Below, in pieces: positions 52,571 to 60,593 of a stretch of DNA of 64,000 nucleotides; position 1 is the first letter of the stretch, and each line of letters starts with the position of its first letter. A model generated the notes under the pieces. It had not been told where the DNA came from, ran no database searches, and saw only the letters and a list, made by a program, of their open reading frames with translations. Position numbers and translations under genes: made by a program. The stretch is from Nocardia puris (GTDB lineage: Bacteria > Actinomycetota > Actinomycetes > Mycobacteriales > Mycobacteriaceae), in assembly GCF_003315035.1 (NCBI RefSeq), contig NZ_QNRE01000003.1, positions 434,001-498,000 of the forward strand, given 5' to 3'.

Positions 52571-53251
52571 TCAGCTGACGCTCACCCAGGAGACGAGCGA
52601 ACGCTTGGCCTGCGCGGGCTCCACCTCGGGAACCACGGCGGCGGGCCCGGACCCGGCACCGAGGTTCGCCGCCATCCACACATCGAGCGCGCCGAGGACG
52701 AGGTCGATCTGCCGCCGGGCCGCCGCGCTGTCGTCGAACACCAGCCAGTTGAGGGCGAACCCGTCGGAGAGCGCGGTCACGACATAGGCCAGTTCGTCGA
52801 GGGTGTCCGAATCGACCGTCCGGCCCGAGGCCGTGGCGTCGTTCTCGAGGATCGTCCGGATGGTCGCGAACGCCTCGTTGTAGACCATTTCGGCCTGCTC
52901 GCCCTCCTGGCGTTTGGCCCAGCTGATCAGCTCGACGATCGCCGCGCAGAACTCCCGGTTCTCCAGGTACCACTCCAGCACACCGCGCATCAGCCCGCGC
53001 GCGGTGGTCTCCAGGTCGCCGTGCACATCGCTGCGCACGAGCACGTCCCGATACTGCGCGGCGACGTATTCGAAGACCGCGGAGAACAGCACTTCTTTCG
53101 AGGAGAAGCAATAGTGCAGCGTGGCCAGCGGCGCGTTCGCCGCCTCCGCGATGCGGCGCGTGGTGGCGCCGTCCACCCCGTGGGTGGCGATCACGTGCAC
53201 GGCGGCCGCCACCAGTTCGGCACTGCGTTCGGCGGCGGGAATGCGAGCCAT
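52571..53251 (-). CDS. TetR-family regulator of the catabolic island
   Basis: A 226-residue regulator with the DNA-binding segment HGVDGATTRRIAEAANAPLA, TLHYCFSSKEVLFSAVFEYV. AGGAGA precedes the ATG at 53251. It lies divergent from the acyl-CoA ligase operon, with the best copy of the shared operator between them, so it is the natural candidate for the protein that binds all three sites. The inducer may be a pathway acid or CoA ester. Repressor rather than activator is assumed from the family. Confidence 0.9.
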   Translation of the reverse strand: MARIPAAERSAELVAAAVHVIATHGVDGATTRRIAEAANAPLATLHYCFSSKEVLFSAVFEYVAAQYRDVLVRSDVHGDLETTARGLMRGVLEWYLENREFCAAIVELISWAKRQEGEQAEMVYNEAFATIRTILENDATASGRTVDSDTLDELAYVVTALSDGFALNWLVFDDSAAARRQIDLVLGALDVWMAANLGAGSGPAAVVPEVEPAQAKRSLVSWVSVS

Positions 53252-53330
53252 ACGTCTCTCCTGTCGAGCCGGTACTGAACAGATGATCAAGTCAAATCTA
53301 CGTTACCAGTGTCTTCCGTTCGAATTTATC

Positions 53331-53355
53331 AGTCAAATGACTGGATCGTTTGACT
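53331..53355. promoter_or_regulatory. Shared operator-like site B, near-palindromic
   Basis: AGTCAAA and TTTGACT flank an 11-base centre, making the most symmetric of the three related sites. Its reverse complement matches sites A and C (AGTCAAnnGAyCCAGwC). A further AGTCAAAT half lies at 53290-53297. It sits between the TetR gene and the acyl-CoA ligase gene. Confidence 0.65.
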
Positions 53356-53469
53356 GCGATGGGCTACTGTCTATGACAGGCCTCACAGACCGATTCCCGC
53401 CGTGGCGCGTTCCGGCTCCCGACATCGCGATCGGCCCGTCCGTCACCGTTCCAGCCCCCGGAGAACCAC

Positions 53470-55083
53470 ATGACCGAAGTCGACTCACTTCGCACCGAGC
53501 GCGAGACCGCGCTCGATCGCCTGGCGATGGATCCGCCGATCGACACCCTCGTGGGTCTGCTGGCACACCGGGCCGCCGAGTCGCCGGACCGCGAGTTCCT
53601 CCGGTTCGAGCGGGGTTCCTGGTCCTTCGGCGTGATCGAGGAGTGGACCGCGCGCCTGGCGCGGCGCTTGGCGACCGAAGACGGGGTCCGCCCCGGCGAC
53701 CGGGTCGCGATCATGTTGCCCAATGTCGTGGAGTGGCCGGTCGCCTGGTTCGCGATCCTGAAGGCGGCCGGCGTGGCGGTGCCGGTGAATTCGTCGTACC
53801 GCAGCGCGGATCTCGAATTCGTGCTCCGCGATTCGGGTGCGCGCGTGGTGTTCACCGACGCCGAGCACACCCCGCTGGTCGAGGAGGTGCGCGCCGCGAA
53901 CGGCGAGCTGCGCGACCTCCGCATCGTCGAGGTCGCCTCGCGGAGTGAACTCGCGGGCTTTCCGGCGGCCGGGCCGCAGGTGGTCGTCGCCGCCGAGACC
54001 CTCGCGAACCTGCAATACACCTCGGGCACCACGGGATTCCCGAAGGCGTGCATGCTGACCCACGACTACTGGGTCCGGCTGGGCTGGATCTGCGCGGGCG
54101 CGGCCGGCCTCGGGCCCGACGACGTGGTGCTCACCTCGCAGCCGTACTCGTACATGGACCCGCAGTGGAACACTGCGCTGTGCCTGACGATCGGCGCGCC
54201 GCTGGTGGTGCTCCCCCGGTTCTCGGCCTCCGGCTTCCTGGCCGATGTCCGCAGGCACCGGGCCACCTTCTGCTACGTCCTCGGCTCGATGCCCACACTG
54301 CTGTTCAAGCAGCCGCCGACCCCGCAGGACCGGGACAACGACCTGCGCCTGGTGCTGTGCTCGGCGATCCCCGCCGCGCTGCACGCGCGGCTCGAACAGC
54401 GGTGGGGCGCGCCGTGGCGGGAGATCTACGGGATGACCGAGAGCGGGGCCGACCTGGTCAGCCTACCCGGGGACACGGCCGATGTCGGCAGCGGACGACT
54501 CGGAAATCCCATCCCCACCAAGCGGATTCGGATCGTCGATCCGGAGGGTCACGAGGTGGGCGAGGGCGAACCCGGCGAGCTGATCACCTCGGGCCGCCCG
54601 ATGATGCTCGGCTACTGGAATCGCCCCGAGGACACCGCGAAGGTCCTGCGCGACGGCTGGCTGCGCACCGGCGATGTCGCCGTGCGCGACGCCGGCGGCT
54701 ACCGCCTGGTCGGCCGGATCAAGGACATGGTCCGCCGGGGCGGGGAGAACATCGCGAGCGCCGAGGTCGAACGCGTCCTCGAACGCGACGACACCATCGT
54801 CGCCGCGGCGGTGGTGGGCGTCCCGGACGAGTTGTTCGGTGAGGAGGTCAAGGCCTTCGTGCAGCTGAAACCCGGTGTCGAGGAGAGCCACGCGACCGCG
54901 GAGCGGATCGTGAACGCCGCGCGGAACCAGTTGGCTCGCTTCAAAGTTCCGCGCTATGTCGAGTTCGTCGCCGACTTCCCGCGCACCCCGTCCGAACGGG
55001 TCTCCAAGCCCGCGTTGAAGGCGCGCGCCGCCGAGCATCCCGGCACCACCTACGACCTGCGGCCACCGCGCACCGGCAACTGA
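53470..55083 (+). CDS. Acyl-CoA ligase (AMP-forming, CaiC-like)
   Basis: ANL-superfamily acid:CoA ligase, 537 residues. The phosphate loop is LQYTSGTTGFPKACML (about residue 181), the adenine motif EIYGMTESGADL (about 318), the hinge YRLVGRIKDMVRRGGENIAS, and the end PRTPSERVSKPAL with the catalytic lysine. It resembles the crotonobetaine/carnitine ligase group, which activates small polar acids. It heads a run of four plus-strand genes ending with the aldehyde dehydrogenase. It probably activates the acid made by that dehydrogenase or by lactone opening. Confidence 0.9.
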   Translation: MTEVDSLRTERETALDRLAMDPPIDTLVGLLAHRAAESPDREFLRFERGSWSFGVIEEWTARLARRLATEDGVRPGDRVAIMLPNVVEWPVAWFAILKAAGVAVPVNSSYRSADLEFVLRDSGARVVFTDAEHTPLVEEVRAANGELRDLRIVEVASRSELAGFPAAGPQVVVAAETLANLQYTSGTTGFPKACMLTHDYWVRLGWICAGAAGLGPDDVVLTSQPYSYMDPQWNTALCLTIGAPLVVLPRFSASGFLADVRRHRATFCYVLGSMPTLLFKQPPTPQDRDNDLRLVLCSAIPAALHARLEQRWGAPWREIYGMTESGADLVSLPGDTADVGSGRLGNPIPTKRIRIVDPEGHEVGEGEPGELITSGRPMMLGYWNRPEDTAKVLRDGWLRTGDVAVRDAGGYRLVGRIKDMVRRGGENIASAEVERVLERDDTIVAAAVVGVPDELFGEEVKAFVQLKPGVEESHATAERIVNAARNQLARFKVPRYVEFVADFPRTPSERVSKPALKARAAEHPGTTYDLRPPRTGN

Positions 55084-55093
55084 GGAGCCAGCC

Positions 55094-55891
55094 ATGACCG
55101 ACAGCTATCTGGACGAGCGCCTCGACCGCGACGTCGCCGTGCTCACCCTGAACCGCCCGGCGAAGCTCAACGCGATGGACGTCGCCACGCGCGTGCGGCT
55201 CGCGCGGGCGATACGCCGTTACGGGACAGGCGATCTCGTGCGCGGGATCGTGCTCACCGGCACGGGACGGGCGTTCTCCGCCGGCGAGGACCTCCAGTCG
55301 GTGCCGTCCACCTACGACGAGATCCGCGAGGCGTTCGCGACGTTCCACGACATCACCCGGGCCGTCCTCGCGACGAGGGTCCCGGTGATCGCGGCCGTGA
55401 ACGGGATCGCGGTCGGCGGCGCCTCGGAGATCACGCTGTGCTGCGACGCGCGGATCGGCACGCCCGCCGCCGAGTACTACCAGCCCGAAAACCACCGCGG
55501 GATCATCATCTCCAACGCATCGAGCGTGCTCATGGGTCGTTTGGTGGGCAACCACGCGATGCGCGTCATCCTGGGCTCGCCCCGGATCGACGCCGAAGAG
55601 GCCCTGCGCATCGGGCTGCTGGACGAGATCGTGGCGCCGGAGGCACTGCTGGACCACGCCATCGACACGGTCGCGCAATGGAATTCGGACCCCCGCACCA
55701 CAGCGCTGCACCTGGGCCTGCTGCGGCCGCGGCCTGAGGACATCGAGGCCGCCTTCGCCCGGGAGGACGACGCCGCCCGCCAGGCGTGGGAATCCGGCGC
55801 TTTCACCGAGGGCATCGGCGGCTTCTGGGCAGCCAAGAGCACCGCGCCGACGGCGCCCGAGACCAGCAACCGAGATCGGAGCCGATTGTGA
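55094..55891 (+). CDS. Enoyl-CoA hydratase/isomerase family protein
   Basis: Crotonase-fold enzyme, 265 residues. The oxyanion-hole segments are GRAFSAGEDLQSVP and GIAVGGASEITLCCDARIG, the latter with a catalytic-type Glu. The C-terminal tail is longer than usual and less ordered. It lies ten bases after the CoA ligase gene, and its stop overlaps the start of the alcohol dehydrogenase (GTGA). With an ammonia-lyase-like gene also in the island, it could hydrate an acrylyl- or enoyl-CoA product. Confidence 0.88.
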   Translation: MTDSYLDERLDRDVAVLTLNRPAKLNAMDVATRVRLARAIRRYGTGDLVRGIVLTGTGRAFSAGEDLQSVPSTYDEIREAFATFHDITRAVLATRVPVIAAVNGIAVGGASEITLCCDARIGTPAAEYYQPENHRGIIISNASSVLMGRLVGNHAMRVILGSPRIDAEEALRIGLLDEIVAPEALLDHAIDTVAQWNSDPRTTALHLGLLRPRPEDIEAAFAREDDAARQAWESGAFTEGIGGFWAAKSTAPTAPETSNRDRSRL

Positions 55892-56982
55892 TCACCACCG
55901 AGGCAGCACTGCTCACCGCGCTGAACGAGCCGCTCGAATTCACCGACATCCTCGTCGACGATCCGCAACCGCACGAAGTGCGCGTCGCGGTCTCGAATGT
56001 GGGCCTGTGCCACAGCGATCTGCACTACATGACCGGCACCGTGCACGCCGACCTGCCGGTGGTCGTGGGCCACGAGGTGGCGGGCGTCGTCGAAACGGTG
56101 GGCGAGGCCGTGACCTCGTTGCGGCCGGGCGACCGCGTGGTCGGCGCGCTCACCCCCTCGTGCGGGCTGTGTCGCAACTGCGCGGTGGGCCGCTCGACGC
56201 AATGCGAGCGCGTCGCGGAGATCCGACGGCGGCCCCGCCCGGCGTTCCAGCTACCCGACGGCCGCGCCGTCGAACGGCTCGGCGACATCGGCGCGTTCTC
56301 CCGCCACACCCTCCTGCGGGAGAACTCGCTGGTCCGGGTGCCCGACGAGGTGGGCCTGCACGTCGGGTGCCTGCTCTCGTGCTGCGTGGTCACCGGCGTC
56401 GGCGCGGTGTTCCGTGGCGCGCGGGTGCGGCCGGGCGCCACGGTGGCCGTAATCGGCTGCGGCGGTGTAGGTTCGGCCATCATTCAGGGGGCACGCCTGG
56501 CCGGCGCCTCGGCGATCGTCGCCATCGATCTGGACGACGCCCGGCTGGCGGCGGCCCGGCGGTACGGCGCCACGCACGTCGTGAACGGCACGTCCGATGT
56601 GCCCGCCGAGATTCGCGAGGCGCTCGGCGACGGGGTGGACTACGCGTTCGAGGCCGTCGGTTCCGCGCGCACCGCGGCCACCGCGCTGGCGGTGCTGCGC
56701 GCCACGGGCACCGCCTGCCTGGTGGGCATCGCGCCCGACGGCACCGAACTCACCCTGCCCGCCGCCGACTTCTTCTTCGGCGAGAAGCGCCTGGTCGGCT
56801 CGTACATGGGGTCGGGCCAGGCGCGCGAGGACATCGCGCAGTTCGCGCGCCTGTATCTCCAGGGCCGACTGCTGCTCGACGAGATGGTCACCGACGTGAT
56901 CCCGTTCCGCGCGATCGACAAGGGCTTCGAGGCGATGACGTCGGGCGAGGTGACCCGCATCGTCGCCGACCTGACCGTGTGA
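55888..56982 (+). CDS. Zinc-dependent alcohol dehydrogenase (class III-like MDR)
   Basis: Medium-chain dehydrogenase, 364 residues. The catalytic zinc site is in NVGLCHSDLHYMTG and VVVGHEVAGVVE, the structural site is CGLCRNCAVGRSTQC, and the NAD site VAVIGCGGVGSAIIQGARLA is followed by an acidic AIDLDD that favours NAD+. The overall pattern is close to mycothiol-linked formaldehyde and related dehydrogenases. In this island it is a candidate for oxidising an omega-hydroxy acid or hydroxyacyl intermediate. Confidence 0.9.
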   Translation: MITTEAALLTALNEPLEFTDILVDDPQPHEVRVAVSNVGLCHSDLHYMTGTVHADLPVVVGHEVAGVVETVGEAVTSLRPGDRVVGALTPSCGLCRNCAVGRSTQCERVAEIRRRPRPAFQLPDGRAVERLGDIGAFSRHTLLRENSLVRVPDEVGLHVGCLLSCCVVTGVGAVFRGARVRPGATVAVIGCGGVGSAIIQGARLAGASAIVAIDLDDARLAAARRYGATHVVNGTSDVPAEIREALGDGVDYAFEAVGSARTAATALAVLRATGTACLVGIAPDGTELTLPAADFFFGEKRLVGSYMGSGQAREDIAQFARLYLQGRLLLDEMVTDVIPFRAIDKGFEAMTSGEVTRIVADLTV

Positions 56983-57008
56983 CCACACCCCGACATAGGA
57001 GGCCGCAG

Positions 57009-58466
57009 ATGTCGAATCCGTCACTGCCCCAACCGATCAACTACATCGCCGACGAGTGGTCCGAGTGCCGGACGGTCCCGGACGCGTGGAATCTCGACCC
57101 CAACTCGGGCGAACCCGTCCACCGCACCGTCACCACCGCCCCCGAGGATGTGGAGCGGGCCCTGCGGCATGCCGAGCGGTCCTACGGTTTCGACCGCTGG
57201 GAGGACGCCGCGAGCGAGGAGCGCGCGGCCGTCCTCGAGCGCGCGGCCGCGCTGCTCGAGACCCGGATCGAGGACATCGCCAGAACCGACGCCCTCACCA
57301 GCGGCGTCCCGATCGCGAAGGCCAGGATCATCGCGGGGTTCCTCCCGCACCGGATTCGCGCGACCGCCGCGGACCTGCGCGCGCTCCCGCGGCGCACGGC
57401 GCTGAAGTCCGACGGCCGCGACGTGCGGCTGTACAAGGTGCCGTGGGGGCCCGCGGCGATCCTCACCCCGTGGAACGGGCCGAGTTTCATCCCCGCGGCG
57501 AAAGTGGTGAGCGCGCTGGCGGCCGGGTGCCCGGTCATCCTCAAACCGTCCGAGCACGCGCCGAGCAGTGCGCAGATCGTGGTGGAGTGCTTCGTCCGGG
57601 CGGGGCTGCCCGCCGGCGCGCTCCAACTCGTCCACGGCGCGGGTGAGGTGGGCGCGGCGCTCACCGGCGATCACCGGGTGAAGGTCGTCTCGTTCACCGG
57701 CGGTCCGAACGCGGGCCGCGCGATCGCCCGCGCGGCCGCCGAGGACTTCAAGGTGCTCCAGCTCGAACTGGGCGGCAACAACCCGGCTCTCGTGCTGCAC
57801 GACGCCGACATCGACGTGGCCGCCGACGGGATCCTCGAAGGCATGACCAAACTCAACGGCCAGTGGTGCGAAGGTCCGGGCAAAGTGTTGGCGCACAAGG
57901 ACATTGCCCAACCGCTGCTGGACGCGCTACTCGACCGCATCGCCCGCGTCGACATCGGGCATTCCCTCGACGAGAGCACGCGGCTCGGCCCGATCTCGAA
58001 CGCCCCGCACTTCACCACGCTGCGCAACCGGATCGAGGAACTGCGCGCCCTCGGCGCGACGATCCATCAGCCCGCGCGGCTCCCGGCCTTCGGCGGGTTC
58101 TTCCTCTCGCCCACCGTCGCTTCGGGAATCGACCCGTCGGCGGCGACCGCCGAACTGTTCGGACCGCTGATCAGCCTGCACGCCGTCGAGTCCGACGAGG
58201 AGGCACTGCGCGCGGCCAACGCCAACCCTTCGGGCCTGGACGCGTATGTGTTCGGTGGCGATCTGGATCGCGCGATCGAGATCGGCTCCCGGGTGCTGTC
58301 GGGCGAGGTGCGCGTGAACGGCGCCAAGATCGCTGATCTCGGTGACGATTCGGCCCAGAGTTTCTGGGGCACTTCGGGAATCGGCGGGCACGGGCCCGGC
58401 GAATCCGTTCGGGTGTTCTGCGGCGACCGCGTGGTGGGCGTGGATTCGCCCGACCTCCCCCTGTAG
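57009..58466 (+). CDS. Aldehyde dehydrogenase
   Basis: NAD(P)-dependent aldehyde dehydrogenase of 485 residues. The general base Glu is in QLELGGNNPALVL (residue 253) and the nucleophile Cys287 lies in NGQWCEGPGKV, where most family members have GQxCxx. The pocket PWGPAAILTPWNGPSFIPAA and SFTGGPNAGRAIAR are typical. In Puu-type routes this enzyme oxidises a gamma-glutamylamino-aldehyde; in a lactone route it would oxidise an omega-oxo acid. It closes the ligase-headed operon, 26 bases after the alcohol dehydrogenase. Confidence 0.9.
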   Translation: MSNPSLPQPINYIADEWSECRTVPDAWNLDPNSGEPVHRTVTTAPEDVERALRHAERSYGFDRWEDAASEERAAVLERAAALLETRIEDIARTDALTSGVPIAKARIIAGFLPHRIRATAADLRALPRRTALKSDGRDVRLYKVPWGPAAILTPWNGPSFIPAAKVVSALAAGCPVILKPSEHAPSSAQIVVECFVRAGLPAGALQLVHGAGEVGAALTGDHRVKVVSFTGGPNAGRAIARAAAEDFKVLQLELGGNNPALVLHDADIDVAADGILEGMTKLNGQWCEGPGKVLAHKDIAQPLLDALLDRIARVDIGHSLDESTRLGPISNAPHFTTLRNRIEELRALGATIHQPARLPAFGGFFLSPTVASGIDPSAATAELFGPLISLHAVESDEEALRAANANPSGLDAYVFGGDLDRAIEIGSRVLSGEVRVNGAKIADLGDDSAQSFWGTSGIGGHGPGESVRVFCGDRVVGVDSPDLPL

Positions 58467-58512
58467 CGCGCACCCACCTCGGAACCCAGGGACACGCACA
58501 CGCCGCGAATTA

Positions 58513-58537
58513 AGTCAATTGATCCAGTCTTAAGACC
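58513..58537. promoter_or_regulatory. Shared operator-like site C upstream of the monooxygenase
   Basis: AGTCAATTGATCCAGTCTTA begins at 58513 and fits the pattern of sites A and B; TTAAG at 58510-58514 and CTTAA at 58529-58533 add partial symmetry. It ends 23 bases before the ATG of the monooxygenase gene, so bound repressor would overlap its promoter. Confidence 0.6.
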
Positions 58538-58560
58538 ACTATTCAGAAAGTGCCGATGCC

Positions 58561-60225
58561 ATGAACTCCACCCCCACCCCGGCTCCCGCGGTCGTCGATG
58601 TCATCGGCGTCGGCGCCGGCTTCTCCGGCCTCTACCTCGCGCACCGGCTCACCAACGCCGGCTGGACCTTCGCCGGTTTCGAAGCCGGACCCAGCGTCGG
58701 CGGCACCTGGTTCTGGAACACCTATCCAGGCGCCCGCTGCGACGTCGAGAGCATCTACTACTCGTACTCGTTCGATGAAGCGCTGCAACAGGAGTGGACG
58801 TGGAGCCAGCGGTTCGCGCCGCAGTCCGAGATCCTCGCCTACATCAATCACGTCGCCGACCGCTTCGACCTGCGCAAGCACTTCACGTTCGGCACACGCG
58901 TGGTCGGCGCCACCTGGCACGCGGACGAGCGGCTGTGGGAGGTGCGGCTGGACAGCGGCGAGACGCGGCGCGGCCGGTATCTGATCTCCGGAGCGGGCGG
59001 GCTGTCCACGCCCAAGGATTTCGACGTGCCTGGCCTCGAGAACTTCGCCGGCCTCCAGGTGTCGACCAGCAGCTGGAACATCTCGCTCGACGAGCTCGCG
59101 GGCAAGCGCGTCGCGGTGATCGGCACCGGATCTTCCGGCGTGCAGGCCATTCCGCTGATCGCGGAGGTCGCCGAGCACCTCACGGTCTTCCAGCGCACGC
59201 CGAACTACGTGATGCCCGCCCGCAACGCCGAACTCACGCCGGAGCAGGTGGAGGCGATCAAGAGCGCGTACCCGGAGATCCGTGAGGAATGCCGGCACTC
59301 CCCCGGCGGCATCCCCGACCGCCCCGCCACCGACCGGGCGTTCGACGTCTCGGACGAGGAGCGGCGGCGGCGCTACGAACGGGCCTACGAACTCAGCGGA
59401 TTCAACGGCGTCGGCGCCGAATTCGCCGACCTGCTCACCGATCCCGAGGCGAACCGGACCGCCTCGGAGTTCATCCACGACAAGATCCGCGAGATCGTCC
59501 GTGACCCGGCCACCGCCGAACTGCTGGTGCCCAAGTACCACCCGCTGGGCGCCAAGCGCAGCTGTTTCGGCACGGACTACTACGAGACCTACAACCGGCC
59601 GAACGTGTCGCTGGTGTCGTTGCGCCAGGAGCCGATTCAGACGATGACCGCGAACGCGATCGTCACGGCGGAGGGCACGTACGAGGTGGACGCCGTGGTG
59701 CTGGCCATCGGGTTCGACGCCTTCACCGGCCCGTTGTACGGGCTCAACCTCACCGGAGCTTCCGGACGGATGCTCCAGGAGGCGTGGCGCGACGGAGTCC
59801 GCACCTACCTCGGCATGATGACCGCCGACTTCCCCAATTTCTTCATGGTGGGTGGTCCGCTGAGCCCCGCGCTGGCCAGCAACGTGGTGATGACCATCGA
59901 ACAGGCCGTCGACTGGATCGCCGACCTGCTCGACCACGCCCGCGAAGTCGGCGCCACCGTGGTCGAGGCGACCCCCGAGGGCCAGGACGACTGGGTGAAC
60001 ATCACCGAGGAGACCGTGGCCGCCACGCTGTACGCCACCACCGACTCCTGGTATCGCGGCTCCAACGTCGACGGCAAACCCAACACCTTCATGGGCTACG
60101 TGGGCGGCGTGGGCAAGTACCGCCGCATGTGCACCGAAATCGCCAAACGCGGCTATCCCGGCGTCGCGATCGACGGCGAAGCACAGGCCCGCACCCTCGG
60201 CCCGATCCACCAGGAGATCTCATGA
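58561..60225 (+). CDS. Baeyer-Villiger-type flavin monooxygenase (atypical fingerprint)
   Basis: Class B flavoprotein monooxygenase of 554 residues, the size of cyclohexanone monooxygenase. It has two dinucleotide sites (VIGVGAGFSGLYLAHRL and RVAVIGTGSSGVQAIPLI), the GGTWFWNTYPGARCDVESIY block, CFGTDYYETYNRPNVSL, and NFFMVGGPLSPALASNVVMT. The usual fingerprint FxGxxxHxxxW(P/D) reads FAGLQVSTSSWN at residues 162-173, with Ser168 in place of the conserved His. It may convert a ketone to an ester or lactone, or act as an N-oxidising flavin monooxygenase. It leads the last operon of the window. Confidence 0.88.
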   Translation: MNSTPTPAPAVVDVIGVGAGFSGLYLAHRLTNAGWTFAGFEAGPSVGGTWFWNTYPGARCDVESIYYSYSFDEALQQEWTWSQRFAPQSEILAYINHVADRFDLRKHFTFGTRVVGATWHADERLWEVRLDSGETRRGRYLISGAGGLSTPKDFDVPGLENFAGLQVSTSSWNISLDELAGKRVAVIGTGSSGVQAIPLIAEVAEHLTVFQRTPNYVMPARNAELTPEQVEAIKSAYPEIREECRHSPGGIPDRPATDRAFDVSDEERRRRYERAYELSGFNGVGAEFADLLTDPEANRTASEFIHDKIREIVRDPATAELLVPKYHPLGAKRSCFGTDYYETYNRPNVSLVSLRQEPIQTMTANAIVTAEGTYEVDAVVLAIGFDAFTGPLYGLNLTGASGRMLQEAWRDGVRTYLGMMTADFPNFFMVGGPLSPALASNVVMTIEQAVDWIADLLDHAREVGATVVEATPEGQDDWVNITEETVAATLYATTDSWYRGSNVDGKPNTFMGYVGGVGKYRRMCTEIAKRGYPGVAIDGEAQARTLGPIHQEIS

Positions 60226-60593
60226 GCACGGTCACGCATCGGCGCTACGTCGCCTTTTCCGACGCGCACTACGCCGGGAACCTGGTCGACGGCGCCTTCG
60301 CCTTGAAACTGTTCGGTGACGTCGGGACCAACCTGGCGATCGAGGTCGACGGCCACGAAGGACTTTTCGCCGGCTACTCGTCGGTCGAGTTCCTCGAACC
60401 GGTGCGCGGCGGCGATGTCGTGGAGGCCCAGGCCACGCTGGTGAAGAAGGGAAATCGCAGCCGCACGGTCGATTTCGAACTCCGCGTGCTCTGCCGCGCC
60501 GCCGACGACACCGGCCGCTCCCAGGTGCTCGAGACGCCGCTCGTCGCGGTGCGCGCCCGCGGCACGGCCGTCGTTCCCGCGCAAGGGGCGTGA
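60222..60593 (+). CDS. Hotdog protein, beta-aminoacyl-CoA ammonia-lyase-like
   Basis: A 123-residue hotdog-fold protein. FSDAHYAGNLVDGAFALKLF, GDVGTNLAIEVDGHEGLF and AGYSSVEFLEPVRGGDVVEA align with beta-alanyl-CoA:ammonia lyase and 3-aminobutyryl-CoA ammonia-lyase (Kal), as I recall them. Those enzymes eliminate ammonia from a 3-aminoacyl-CoA to give an enoyl-CoA. It overlaps the monooxygenase stop (ATGA) and the oxidase start (GTGA), so it belongs to the pathway. A plain acyl-CoA thioesterase is the alternative. Confidence 0.72.
   Translation: MSTVTHRRYVAFSDAHYAGNLVDGAFALKLFGDVGTNLAIEVDGHEGLFAGYSSVEFLEPVRGGDVVEAQATLVKKGNRSRTVDFELRVLCRAADDTGRSQVLETPLVAVRARGTAVVPAQGA

Noticed and set aside
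53286-53297. A fourth shared operator at AGTCAAATC upstream of the TetR gene
   Set aside because: Only the first half matches; the CCAGwC part is missing, so it is noted as a half-site only.
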